Positions 7,971 to 16,649 are shown, numbered from the stretch's first letter. The stretch: DNA of 64,000 nt from Mariniphaga sp. (GCA_019429205.1 JAHYIT010000011.1:1-64000), one strand, 5' to 3'. The notes: generated by a model not told the origin, from the letters alone. Numbers and translations are program-made.

Positions 7971-10892
7971 CTAAAAATCAATATTAACACCCAGTGAATA
8001 CATCTTTACAGACGGTGTATCGCCGCGAATTACTCCATCATAACTTTCCGGATCCAATCCATTGTCTGATATTTTTGAGAATACCAGCGGAGTATCAGCA
8101 TTGATATATATTTTCATTGCTTTTACACCAATTTTCGACAATGTATTTTGTGGCAATTTATAAGCTAATTGAATGTTTTTAACTTTCAAAAAATCTCCTT
8201 TCTGATAACCCCTGGTTGAATTATACAGCGGATTTTCTCTCGAGCCATCGGCCATCGGGTGTTCATTTGTTGGATTATCTTCAGTCCAGTAATCAACATT
8301 CAGGTTATTATACCGCCCTTGCAGAGTAGAAAAATTAACTTCAAATTGATTGTAAATGGTTTGACCAAATACACCAAACAGCAGGAAGGAGAACTCAAGA
8401 TTCTTGTAAGCCATTCTTGATCCCAACCCCAGTGTTACATGCGGGATATTGGTTCCAAGTATCTGACGGTCGTCCTGGTTTATTTTTTTATCATCATTAA
8501 CGTCTTCTACTTTAATAATCCCGGGTCTTACCTGGTACTCAGTTGCTTCAGCTTCTTCGCCAAGTTGCCAAACACCAATTTTATTGTAATCGTACCAAAC
8601 GGTAAGCGGTTCACCGATAAACCATTGGTTGCCCACATCGTCGGTTTTGTCTCCATACAAATCAACAATTTCTTCCCTGTTTCCAAACAGGTTTAAATCG
8701 GTTGACCAGGTGAAATCTTGTGTATCCACAACACGAGCATTTAATGAGAATTCCCAACCCCTGTTTCGGGTTTCTCCCACATTGGTCATTACATTATCAA
8801 AACCGGAAGTGATAGGAAGTTTTCTTTCCAGCAGAAGGTCAGTTGTATTGGTTTGGTAAAGTTCTATACTTCCTGCTATCGATTGTCCTATTCCAAAATC
8901 AACACCAATGTTGGTCGTTGCTGATGATTCCCATCTTAAATCAGGATTGGCAATAGCAGAGGGGCGGTAGCCAAACCCGGAGGAACCTGCAAATGAGTAT
9001 ATTGTACGGGTTAATCCGCCTCGGGTTTGATAAGGTGAAATACCTGTATTACCCGTAACACCGTAACTGGCTCTCACTCTTAAATCTGAAAAAAGATTTT
9101 GATTTTGCATAAAATCTTCATTGCTTATTCTCCACATGGCGGCAGCAGATGGAAAAAATCCCCATTTCTTGCCTTCAGCCAACCGGGAAGAACCATCGTA
9201 ACGTCCGGTTAGGGTAAACAAATATTTATTTTTGAAACCATAATTAACACGGCCCATGAAGGACATAATACCCCATTCCTGTAAATCTGAGTTATAGCCC
9301 AAAACTGTTTCACCCGTTGAAAGGTTGTGAAACAACTGATGTTCGTATGGCAATCCTTCAACATCTATTAATGACATTTCATAATCTGATTCCTGGATAC
9401 TAAAAAGGCCGGTAGCTTGAATATTATGATTTTCGTTAAGCTCTTTATCATAGGTTAAAATATTTTCAAACGTCATTACATTCGTAGCCCTGTGGATTTT
9501 TCGTGCTCTTGGTGTGCTGTATTGTCGGGCCGAAGAAAGACTTCCCTGGAATAATCCTTCCCGGCTTTTTTGATAATCGATACCATAATTCATTCTGTAA
9601 CCCAAAGACTCAGCTATATCTATTTCAGCAAAGATATTACTGAACACTCTTAATCGGGATCTTTCATCTATGGAGGCATTTTCAGCATAATCTGCCAAAG
9701 GATTCCAACGAAGCGGATCAGACGCCGGTTGATAAATTATATTTCCATCTTCGTCGAATGGCTCAGCCAATGGAGATGCAAGAACTGCACTGCTATACAC
9801 GTTTGTTCCCCGGTTCTGAATTTGGTCGGATAACTGAGTTGAAGTTCCAACTTTTACAAAATCGCTAATTTGATGATCGAGATTTAACCTGAATGTTTTT
9901 CGTGTAAAATCCTGGGTTTCAATAACAGTTTCTTCGTTGTGATAATTGGCCGACATTGCAAACGCAGTTTTTTCATTTCCGCCACGCACACCCAACTGGT
10001 GGCTTTGCTCGTAACCGTTTGAAACAATTAAATCAATCCAATCGGTTGAAACGCCATTTTCAAATGCTGTTTGTTCAGCGTCTGTAATTGACCGGCCACC
10101 ATCAATTTTAAGTTGCATGAAATCCGGCCCGGACATCATATCTGGCTTGCCAAGCGGTGTTGTTACGCCATAATAGCCGTTGTAAGACACTGTTGTCGGC
10201 ATATTTCCTCCCCGGGTTGTTGTAATGAGAATTACGCCATTTGCACCTCTTGAACCATAAATAGCTGTGGCCGAAGCATCTTTAAGTACTTCCATCGATT
10301 TAATATCGCGTGGATTAATGTCATTTATATTTCCTTCGTAAGGAATTCCATCAACTACAAAAAGCGGATCATTTGAGGCAGTTAATGAGCGTCTTCCTCT
10401 TACACGGATTGTAACACCATCTCCGGGCCGGGAACCTGATGACATAGATACAACACCAGTGGCACGTCCCTGCAGAGCACTTCCTGCATCTAAAACAGGT
10501 AGTTCCTGGATGTCTTCGGAGTCGACAGAAGAAATTGATCCTGTAACACTGCCTCGTCGTTGGGTACCATAACCAATGGCAACAACTTCTTCCAGGCCAA
10601 TTACATCAGCCTGCATAACTACATTTATTGTTGACTGATTACCAACCGTAATTTCCCGTGGTTTCATTCCAATAAATGAAAACACAAGAACATCGCTTCC
10701 TTCGGGAACCGTTACGGAATACTGCCCCAAATCATCGGTGACAGTGCCAAGCGTTGTTCCCTTCACAACAACTGTTACACCCGGCATTACCATTCCATCT
10801 TCTGATGTAACACTACCGGTAACAGTTCTTTGACTCATTGCATAATTGACAGATGCAATAAGTAATGCAATTAAAATCAATAATTTACGCAT
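7971..10892 (-). CDS. SusC/RagA-type TonB-dependent outer-membrane transporter
   Basis: A 973-residue TonB-dependent importer. Order: signal peptide (residues 1-20, ending AMSQ), carboxypeptidase-regulatory-like domain (RTVTGSVTSEDGMVMPGVTV onward, 21-100), TonB box area GLEEVVAIGYG, plug with ALQGRATGV, VTIRVRGRRSL, PLFVVDGIPYE and the SusC signature SMEVLKDASATAIYGSRGANGVILI (near residues 185-215), then a 22-strand barrel that ends in aromatic NIDF. There is no N-terminal STN domain, so no direct anti-sigma signalling is expected. It is first in the SusCD operon. The 296-base upstream gap has no clear TTTG/TAnnTTTG promoter, so an alternative sigma factor or activator may drive it. Confidence 0.97.
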   Translation of the reverse strand: MRKLLILIALLIASVNYAMSQRTVTGSVTSEDGMVMPGVTVVVKGTTLGTVTDDLGQYSVTVPEGSDVLVFSFIGMKPREITVGNQSTINVVMQADVIGLEEVVAIGYGTQRRGSVTGSISSVDSEDIQELPVLDAGSALQGRATGVVSMSSGSRPGDGVTIRVRGRRSLTASNDPLFVVDGIPYEGNINDINPRDIKSMEVLKDASATAIYGSRGANGVILITTTRGGNMPTTVSYNGYYGVTTPLGKPDMMSGPDFMQLKIDGGRSITDAEQTAFENGVSTDWIDLIVSNGYEQSHQLGVRGGNEKTAFAMSANYHNEETVIETQDFTRKTFRLNLDHQISDFVKVGTSTQLSDQIQNRGTNVYSSAVLASPLAEPFDEDGNIIYQPASDPLRWNPLADYAENASIDERSRLRVFSNIFAEIDIAESLGYRMNYGIDYQKSREGLFQGSLSSARQYSTPRARKIHRATNVMTFENILTYDKELNENHNIQATGLFSIQESDYEMSLIDVEGLPYEHQLFHNLSTGETVLGYNSDLQEWGIMSFMGRVNYGFKNKYLFTLTGRYDGSSRLAEGKKWGFFPSAAAMWRISNEDFMQNQNLFSDLRVRASYGVTGNTGISPYQTRGGLTRTIYSFAGSSGFGYRPSAIANPDLRWESSATTNIGVDFGIGQSIAGSIELYQTNTTDLLLERKLPITSGFDNVMTNVGETRNRGWEFSLNARVVDTQDFTWSTDLNLFGNREEIVDLYGDKTDDVGNQWFIGEPLTVWYDYNKIGVWQLGEEAEATEYQVRPGIIKVEDVNDDKKINQDDRQILGTNIPHVTLGLGSRMAYKNLEFSFLLFGVFGQTIYNQFEVNFSTLQGRYNNLNVDYWTEDNPTNEHPMADGSRENPLYNSTRGYQKGDFLKVKNIQLAYKLPQNTLSKIGVKAMKIYINADTPLVFSKISDNGLDPESYDGVIRGDTPSVKMYSLGVNIDF

Positions 10893-11068
10893 AGATTTAA
10901 AATTAAACTGGTTAATGAAAAATAAAAATTAGAATTCCCGAATTGTGATAATGAACATTAAATTCATCGATATCATTTTTTCTTTCGGAATAAAAAAGTT
11001 TTAAATGGATTATATTTTCATAGTTTTGCGATTAAGTTTAATTAGTACCCTTTTTGAACTATATTTAT

Positions 11069-11098
11069 AGCGGAAAAGTGCTGGAACACTTTTCCGCT
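11069..11098. terminator. Hairpin between oxidoreductase and SusC genes
   Basis: Perfect 12-bp stem AGCGGAAAAGTG with a 6-base loop. The better U-tract (CTTTTATATT) is on the plus strand although both flanking genes are on the minus strand; leftward it is followed only by ATAAATATAG. It likely ends the gene at 11189-12562 or protects its 3' end. The rest of 10893-11188 shows nothing recognisable. Confidence 0.55.
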
Positions 11099-11188
11099 TT
11101 TATATTATAATTTCCACGTGCAAAATACAAAAACTAAACTATTTGTAATTGACGTTTAATAGCAAGGTTTAATACTATTTTTGCAAAT

Positions 11189-12562
11189 TTATCTTCTCAC
11201 ATAGTCGGTTCCGTACGGGTATCGCTGTGGCCGGCTCAGCATGGAATTGGCCAGGTCATTATTCACAAATTTTTCCGTTTTCGGGTCCCAGCGCAGTATG
11301 CCCGGAACTTTCATGGCAATGTGGCTAATGAGGCAAACCGAACAGGCGCGGTGGCCAATTTCAACCGGAGAAATAGGCTGCTTACGCGACTGAATACAGT
11401 CGAGCCAGTTGCCGTGCTGTTCTTCACTTACATACAAGTGGATTTCATTTTCCCCGATTTTCGATTTCAGAATTTCGGGATCGCTTGCATCGAGTGCTTT
11501 AGTGCTTCCTTCCGGAATAGGATCGCTTTCCGTGGCACGGTAAGCGCCACGTGTTACAAAAATCCATCCATCTGTTCCTTCATAACGAATACCGTTTGGA
11601 AATCCGCCACTGGTATATACGGTTATCCCGTTTGCGTATTCATGTTTCACCATAAAGTCGCCATGCACATTCCAGTCGCCAAATTTTGGAAATTGCGCCA
11701 CGGCCTCCACAGAAATGGGGCCGGTATATTCGGTGTCCATTCCCCAGGCAGCAGAATCGTAGTGGTGTTGCCCCCAGCCGGTAATCATTCCGGCGCCGTA
11801 ATTTTCATGGCGGAGCCAGCCCGGGCGACTGTAATCATCCTGCGGATGCACCAGCTTTTCTTTGTATTCGATTTCAGGAGTGGGACCGAGCCACATGTCA
11901 AAGTTCAGATTGGGAGGTACTGGACTGGATTGAAACACCGGGCCTGATGGGTCTCCGGGTAATCCGATTTTAACCGTATGCACTTTCCCGATTCTTCCGT
12001 TTCGCACCAGTTCGGCTGCCCTGCGGAACTGTGCCGACGAGCGTTGCTGGGTGCCTACCTGCAATATCACTCCCTGCCGGTGAACAACATCACTCATCAA
12101 ACGGCCTTCTTCCACTGTAAGCGAATTGGGTTTTTGCAGGTAGATGTCTTTTCCTGCCAGGGCAGCTTCCATTGCCGGTTGGGCATGCCAGTGGTCGGGT
12201 GTGCTGATGATAACTGCGTCAATGTCCTTGTTCAGCAACATTTCTTTGTAATCGCTGTACATTTTTACGTCCACTGCATTGTTGCTTCCTGTTTTTTTGT
12301 TGTAATAATCCTCAGTAAGCTTTTTGCCATCCTCCATCCGCTTGCTGTCCACATCGGAAACAGCAACCATTCGGGCCACATCGTATTTTAACGTTTCGGC
12401 CATATCATGCGCCCGGGCAATCCTCCCACAGCCAATCTGTCCGATGTTGATTTTGTTACTCGGTGCGTTTTTCCCAAAAACCGACGAGGGAACAATAGTT
12501 GGGATGACCATGGCTCCGGCAGTTGCCGAAGTTGCATTTTTAAGGAATTCTCTTCTTTTCAT
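11189..12562 (-). CDS. Gfo/Idh/MocA family oxidoreductase with Tat signal
   Basis: A 457-residue protein. The N terminus MKRREFLKNATSATAGAMV is a twin-arginine signal (RREFLK), so it should be exported folded with its cofactor to the periplasm. The mature part has the Rossmann motif INIGQIGCGRIARAHD (GxGxxx near residues 42-47), AVSDVD at the end of strand 2, VIISTPDHWHAQPAMEAALAGKDIYLQKPNSLTVEEG (QKP in place of EKP) and the GFO_IDH_MocA C domain with HHYDSAAWGMD. Such proteins oxidise sugars or glycosides (for example at C3) or hydrolyse glycosides through NAD-dependent redox steps. It lies between the DUF6807 genes and the SusCD pair. Confidence 0.93.
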   Translation of the reverse strand: MKRREFLKNATSATAGAMVIPTIVPSSVFGKNAPSNKINIGQIGCGRIARAHDMAETLKYDVARMVAVSDVDSKRMEDGKKLTEDYYNKKTGSNNAVDVKMYSDYKEMLLNKDIDAVIISTPDHWHAQPAMEAALAGKDIYLQKPNSLTVEEGRLMSDVVHRQGVILQVGTQQRSSAQFRRAAELVRNGRIGKVHTVKIGLPGDPSGPVFQSSPVPPNLNFDMWLGPTPEIEYKEKLVHPQDDYSRPGWLRHENYGAGMITGWGQHHYDSAAWGMDTEYTGPISVEAVAQFPKFGDWNVHGDFMVKHEYANGITVYTSGGFPNGIRYEGTDGWIFVTRGAYRATESDPIPEGSTKALDASDPEILKSKIGENEIHLYVSEEQHGNWLDCIQSRKQPISPVEIGHRACSVCLISHIAMKVPGILRWDPKTEKFVNNDLANSMLSRPQRYPYGTDYVRR

Positions 12563-12600
12563 ATTGATTATTCTTTTAAATTATTTCTTTCTGTCAATTC

Positions 12601-12730
12601 TCAAATTACAAAAAACAAACTTCTCCATAGGAGTCCTTCGGACAAATAAATTCCAATCATTCAAAAAGTAAATGTTCGAAACTGGAATTCTAATTTTTGA
12701 AAATTGCTCTTTGGATTTTGCATTTTATTT
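12601..12730. repeat. Intergenic repeat interrupted by a 19-bp TCC...GGA element
   Basis: The AT-rich sequence shares CAAATAAATTCCAATCATTCAAA with the repeat at 3084-3154, where the same words run on without interruption. Here TCCATAGGAGTCCTTCGGA (12624-12642), an imperfect palindrome made of two TCC...GGA units, separates the two halves. It resembles the 16-bp TCC...GGA palindrome in the tRNA remnant at 722-737. Confidence 0.55.
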
Positions 12731-12756
12731 GATTTTTTAGTTTTTGAAATTGATTT

Positions 12757-13650
12757 TTATTCTGATTTATACTTTTCAAATTCCTCTGCAATTTTTGCTA
12801 CGAGATGGTTTCCCGTGTGAACCAAAACACGATAGCGCAATTTAATCTGTTCTCCTTTTTTCAGGACGATGTTTTTGTCGTTTTCCGGCCAGTACATTGG
12901 AGTTGGCGAAAAAAATCCGTAATCGCGGGTAAACCAGGGGGCTGGAAACCATTCGTTTGACGGATGTTGCATGATGGCCATTCCTTCCATTTTTCCCATG
13001 CGTTCGCCGTAATAATCCATCCAGGCCGAACGCTTCCCAAATGTATCTTTCTCACCGGTTTCCCCTTCGGCATTAATCATGGTACCGCCGTTAATAACTG
13101 CCAAATCGGGGTCCATCCGTCCGCTGAACAGCGAATGGTTGGTTTTATCGATGGTCACATCCATCAGCATCTCCATAACGATATCGAAGTCGATTTGAAA
13201 TTTTTCGGGCGATGTTACTGAAACAGTGATTATTCGTTTGTCTTTAATGGGAGCATCGGCGCCAGGCCGTTTCCAGATGTTTTCATTTTCTATAACGGCT
13301 TTGTCACCACCCGATTCCAGGATGTCAGCCCGCAATGAAACAATCTGTCCTTCATCCAGGCCTTCCTGCCAGTAATTTCCACCATTCACCTTGTCGCAAC
13401 CAAAAAACAGCGAGCTGTGGTGCGGGTAATTGGCGTTTCGCATGGAAGTTACCGTGGCATTCGATGGGCCGTTTACCGGGAAAAAGAACGGGTATTTTTC
13501 AAATTCAGAAAGAATATAACTGGTAAACAGGTTGCCGTTCACCCTGAATTCAATTTTATCGCCCACCTGTTCGGCAGTAACTTTAGGCTGGGCTGTTGCC
13601 ACAAATGTTGTGGTTAAAAGAATCAGAGAAATTAATGTACTTTTTTTCAT
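12757..13650 (-). CDS. DUF6807 (PmoA-like) secreted protein, short form
   Basis: A 297-residue protein with signal peptide (residues 1-20, ending ATAQ). The segment NYPHHSSLFFGCDKVNGGNYWQEG with two adjacent His and an aromatic-rich turn, and the end region QHPSNEWFPAPWFTRDYGFFSPTPMYWP, match the DUF6807/PmoA family, a beta-sandwich fold related to aldose epimerase-like domains. The enzymatic role is not established; such genes commonly sit beside Gfo/Idh/MocA oxidoreductases, as here. It has a paralogue at 14165-15409. The gap to the downstream oxidoreductase gene carries an intergenic repeat. Confidence 0.82.
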   Translation of the reverse strand: MKKSTLISLILLTTTFVATAQPKVTAEQVGDKIEFRVNGNLFTSYILSEFEKYPFFFPVNGPSNATVTSMRNANYPHHSSLFFGCDKVNGGNYWQEGLDEGQIVSLRADILESGGDKAVIENENIWKRPGADAPIKDKRIITVSVTSPEKFQIDFDIVMEMLMDVTIDKTNHSLFSGRMDPDLAVINGGTMINAEGETGEKDTFGKRSAWMDYYGERMGKMEGMAIMQHPSNEWFPAPWFTRDYGFFSPTPMYWPENDKNIVLKKGEQIKLRYRVLVHTGNHLVAKIAEEFEKYKSE

Positions 13651-13673
13651 CTTAATTAAACTTTTAAATTTCT

Positions 13674-13722
13674 AATCTGTGAATCTGTGGCGACTTTTTT
13701 TTATGCCACAGATTCACAGATT
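13674..13722. repeat. Perfect 18-bp stem hairpin, left copy
   Basis: Arms 13674-13691 (AATCTGTGAATCTGTGGC) and 13705-13722 are exact reverse complements around a T-rich 13-base spacer. It directly abuts the stop codon of the GxxExxY gene (13723-13725). A second copy in the same orientation lies at 14116-14166 on the other side of that gene. Confidence 0.85.
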
Positions 13723-14109
13723 TTATAGTATAACACGTTTTGTTACCAGCGAATCTTCTCCAAAATTTACAATTAAACCTAATTTACATTTCGATGCTGC
13801 AAGGTAATTAATAACCCATTTGATATGATTTTCTACAATTCCCTGCTGTGCTTTCACTTCCAGAATAATTTTATCAAAAACGACAAAATCCGCATGAAAA
13901 TAATGGGTCAATATTATGTCTTTATATTCAATTTCATATTTCTTTTCGCGTTCATAAGGAATATTTTGCAGTTTAAACTCGTATTCCAAAGCATCTTTAT
14001 AAACAATCTCCAAAAATCCTTTCCCCAGTATCCGATGAACCTCCATACAAATCCCAATAATTCGATAGGTTTCTTCTTGGTACGGATATTTTTTCTTTGA
14101 ATATTCCAT
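13723..14109 (-). CDS. GxxExxY protein (PD-(D/E)XK nuclease-like fold, PF13366)
   Basis: A 128-residue cytosolic protein. It opens with YPYQEETYRIIGICMEVHRILGKGFLEIVYKDALEYEF, which contains the family signature G-x-x-E-x-x-Y as GFLEIVY (residues 30-36), followed by YEIEYKDIIL, HADFVVFDKIILEVKAQ (the Asp and Glu-x-Lys of a PD-(D/E)XK-like core) and LGLIVNFG near the end. Known family members have no firm function; a nuclease role is inferred from the fold. It is bounded at 0 and 6 bases by two copies of the same 18-bp-stem hairpin and does not fit the sugar genes around it, so it looks like an inserted cassette. Confidence 0.9.
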   Translation of the reverse strand: MEYSKKKYPYQEETYRIIGICMEVHRILGKGFLEIVYKDALEYEFKLQNIPYEREKKYEIEYKDIILTHYFHADFVVFDKIILEVKAQQGIVENHIKWVINYLAASKCKLGLIVNFGEDSLVTKRVIL

Positions 14110-14115
14110 TATTTC

Positions 14116-14166
14116 AATCTGTGAATCTGTGGCGACTTTTTTATTTTTGCCACAGATTCACAGATT
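14116..14166. repeat. Perfect 18-bp stem hairpin, right copy
   Basis: Arms 14116-14133 and 14149-14166 equal those of the left copy at 13674-13722; the 15-base spacer is also T-rich and starts GACTTTTTT, so the two copies are direct repeats. The stop codon of the upstream DUF6807 gene (14165-14167) lies inside the arm. Confidence 0.85.
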
Positions 14167-15409
14167 ATTCTTTAATTTCAATTTGTGGCATTTTCGCAAA
14201 ACTGTTCCAGTATCTTTCTGCTTTTTCAGCATCCATTTCCCCATCAAAAACAACCATCCGGTATTTTAATGTATAGTCGTTTCCGGGTTCCAGTTTCCAG
14301 TCTTCGTGGCGGATGGGGCAAAATTCGAAAAACATATCGCCGCGCCCGCCATTTGCATCAAGCGGCCAAACGCGCATGGGCTCCGGATGCATCCGGTTTG
14401 AAGGGTGGCTTAAGAAAAGAATGCCCGAGCGGCCTTCGCTAACATCCGATTCTCCTTCCACAATGCACCAGCGGGCAAACGAACCGTCGGCTTCGGCCCT
14501 GTCTTTTCCGTCGGAAGTCAGCACGGTACAATTGTCTTTGTGCCATTTTTCCGTAGCGCGGAAGCCAATTCCTCCGCCGTATCGGTATGCATCGAGCATA
14601 ATTCCGTTAGGCAGCGGGCTGTTTAGTGTGGTGGTGTAATCAACCACATAAACCTCTTCTGAACCATTCCACGCCCGCACATCCAGAATTTCATTTATGG
14701 CTACCTGGTCTGGTCCCTGCGCACCAAAATCGATGTGCTGCTGTAATGCTTTAAAACCGCTGAAAACAGGCCCTTCCGTTTCTGATAAAAACGAGGCAAA
14801 TTTCACGGTTCCTTCGCCTTTGGCAAGGTTCCAGAAATCCACCTCCCGGTCGCCGATGTGTGTCAGCGTCCACGGGCCCCATATACCATAATGGTGGTAA
14901 TGGTCGGGTGGTTGTATGCGCGAGAGTTCTTCGCCCCCGGGCGACCACAACGGATGAATGTATCCCGAGCGTTTGAATAGCGGATTGACTCCCCCGGGCG
15001 GGAAAGTGGTTTCAAACCGGTAACTCAAAACCGGTTTTTCATTCATCAGCAAACTGAGGTCTTTGTGCCTTTTAACCACTTCCGATTTCGGTTGAGGCTT
15101 TTCGGTTTCCTTCTCTGTTTTCAGAATAAAATTTCGTGTTGAGTTCGCAGGTGAAATTCCCTTCAGAATAAACCAGAGTTTTGCCGAATGACCGGATTCA
15201 AGCTGGCAGGCGACCGGTTTTTCTCCGTTTGCCGTTACTTCATAAAGCGCCAGAGACCCCTTGTCGGTACTGTAGTTTAATCCATCGAGTGCCACCGAAA
15301 CCGGAGCATTAATCCGTTCTTCCCCAATTTGAACTGAAAATTTTGTCAGTTCCTGAGCAAAAATGCCGGAAGTTAAGAATAGCATGAGTATAAAAAGGAT
15401 GTTCTTCAT
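14165..15409 (-). CDS. DUF6807 (PmoA-like) secreted protein, long form
   Basis: A 414-residue protein with signal peptide (MKNILFILMLFLTSGIFAQ). Start at 15409 is chosen over 15445 because the signal begins there. An N-terminal beta-rich domain (about 20-120) precedes the DUF6807 domain with IQPPDHYHHYGIWGPWT, DFWNLAKGEGTVKF, LDAYRYGGGIGFRATEKW and FLSHPSNRMHPEPMRVWP. The paired His, the GGIGFR strand and the SHPSN turn match the PmoA family and the paralogue at 12757. Function is unknown; the context of two oxidoreductases suggests sugar modification. Its last codon lies within a hairpin repeat, which suggests that the 3' end was shaped by repeat insertion. Confidence 0.85.
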   Translation of the reverse strand: MKNILFILMLFLTSGIFAQELTKFSVQIGEERINAPVSVALDGLNYSTDKGSLALYEVTANGEKPVACQLESGHSAKLWFILKGISPANSTRNFILKTEKETEKPQPKSEVVKRHKDLSLLMNEKPVLSYRFETTFPPGGVNPLFKRSGYIHPLWSPGGEELSRIQPPDHYHHYGIWGPWTLTHIGDREVDFWNLAKGEGTVKFASFLSETEGPVFSGFKALQQHIDFGAQGPDQVAINEILDVRAWNGSEEVYVVDYTTTLNSPLPNGIMLDAYRYGGGIGFRATEKWHKDNCTVLTSDGKDRAEADGSFARWCIVEGESDVSEGRSGILFLSHPSNRMHPEPMRVWPLDANGGRGDMFFEFCPIRHEDWKLEPGNDYTLKYRMVVFDGEMDAEKAERYWNSFAKMPQIEIKE

Positions 15410-15421
15410 AATTTTGATTTT

Positions 15422-15493
15422 AACCACATAGGCACATAAGTTCACATAAGTTAAATTTAAATGTTCTGATGTGCCCTATGTGCCTATGTGGTT
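15422..15493. repeat. 17-bp inverted repeat in operon gap
   Basis: Arms 15422-15438 (AACCACATAGGCACATA) and 15477-15493 are exact reverse complements with a 38-base spacer that holds partial copies of the same words (TTCACATAAG, ATGTGCCC). It fills the gap between the URO-D-like and DUF6807 genes; its sequence is unrelated to the hairpins at 13674 and 14116. Confidence 0.75.
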
Positions 15494-15502
15494 TGTTTTT
15501 CA

Positions 15503-16540
15503 TCATCTTACTTCTTCATCAATCGTTTCCTTAAACGCTTTAATATTTTCCGTTGAAACACCCGGTGGCATTCCGCCGCCACACGACCAGATGACCCGGT
15601 TTTTGTCGCCAAAGTCATGTATCATTTTACGTGTTTCCTGCCGAACTTGTTCAGGCGTTCCGGCAGCCAAAACATCGCGGGGTGGGAGGTTGCCAATCAG
15701 AGCTATTTCCGGTCCGGCCAGTTCGCGAATTTCTTTCATGGAATGTTCAAAGCTGAAATTGAACAGGTGAACGCCCATCTCCTTCAGCCAGGGAGTGGAA
15801 ATTAAACCCTGTGCATCGTTGTGGAAAAAGTTCAGATTTGAATCGAAAGCATTGAAAATCCGTTTGATATAGGGTACAGCATATTCACGGCACTCGTCGT
15901 CGCCAATAAATCCCACAATATCGTCGAGCACCAGAATGCCTTCAATGGATGGAAAAACTTCTTTCTGGTGCTGCAGCCAGCCAACGGTAAACTGCGTAAT
16001 GGTTTCCAGCAGTTTGTGGCTGTTTTCCGGGTCCATCATAAAACCCATCATCAGTTCGGTAGTGCCCATTAAAAAGGAGGCAATGTTCAACGGACCGCGG
16101 GCAATGGCAAATTTCACCTCGTGGCCCATATCCTGCATTGGTTTTTGGTAGTTTAGCAGGCGCTGAATGATAAATGGCAGCAGTCCGTCGGTTTTTGGGT
16201 TGGGAACTTTTAAATTTCCGGCTTCTGAAATATTGCTGATGATTTTATCAGCATGGGGAAGGTTGTATTCGTTCCAAACCATTTTGGCGCCAAACGCCGA
16301 AGGTTCGGTACACATGCCAAATTCAGACCAGAATCCCGGCAGAAAAAGTATATCAGGAAAAGTTTCAATCGCCTTTTTATTGGTTTGAAACCAGATTTCT
16401 TCAGATGAATAATACTGAAGCGTGGTAACCCCGGCCCAGCCCGGAATCCATGGACTGTCGATTATAAATCCGGTTACCGGTTTTGCACGTGTTTTCCCGT
16501 TTACACTATCCAGCAGCAACTGCCATTGTTGTCTTGTCAT
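15503..16540 (-). CDS. Uroporphyrinogen decarboxylase-family protein (MtaA/CmuA-like)
   Basis: A 345-residue cytosolic TIM-barrel protein of the URO-D superfamily. Marks: FIIDSPWIPGWAG start, ARGPLNIASFLMGTTELMMGFMMDPENSHKLLETITQF, LDDIVGFIGDDECREYAVPYIKRIF and the C-terminal SCGGGMPPGVSTENIKAF, which corresponds to the Cys of MtaA-type methyltransferases. The His-x-Cys zinc motif of MtaA is replaced by FFHNDAQG (Asp for Cys), so corrinoid methyl transfer is doubtful. Length fits the methyltransferase subgroup better than haem biosynthesis. A TAAATTTG box on the minus strand at 16571-16564 is a plausible -7 element. It is first in a possible operon and divergent from the AraC gene. Confidence 0.85.
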   Translation of the reverse strand: MTRQQWQLLLDSVNGKTRAKPVTGFIIDSPWIPGWAGVTTLQYYSSEEIWFQTNKKAIETFPDILFLPGFWSEFGMCTEPSAFGAKMVWNEYNLPHADKIISNISEAGNLKVPNPKTDGLLPFIIQRLLNYQKPMQDMGHEVKFAIARGPLNIASFLMGTTELMMGFMMDPENSHKLLETITQFTVGWLQHQKEVFPSIEGILVLDDIVGFIGDDECREYAVPYIKRIFNAFDSNLNFFHNDAQGLISTPWLKEMGVHLFNFSFEHSMKEIRELAGPEIALIGNLPPRDVLAAGTPEQVRQETRKMIHDFGDKNRVIWSCGGGMPPGVSTENIKAFKETIDEEVR

Positions 16541-16649
16541 AATTTCAAATTGATTTCACTTTTCAAATTTAGGTTATTCGGAAATCATTTGGTAGTATTT
16601 TTTTAGCAAGGATTTGTACTGTATTAACATTTTTATTAATATTGAACCC

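Noticed and set aside
11321-11947. Long plus-strand frame opposite the Gfo/Idh/MocA gene
   Set aside because: It is antisense to a well-supported gene and has no domain features.
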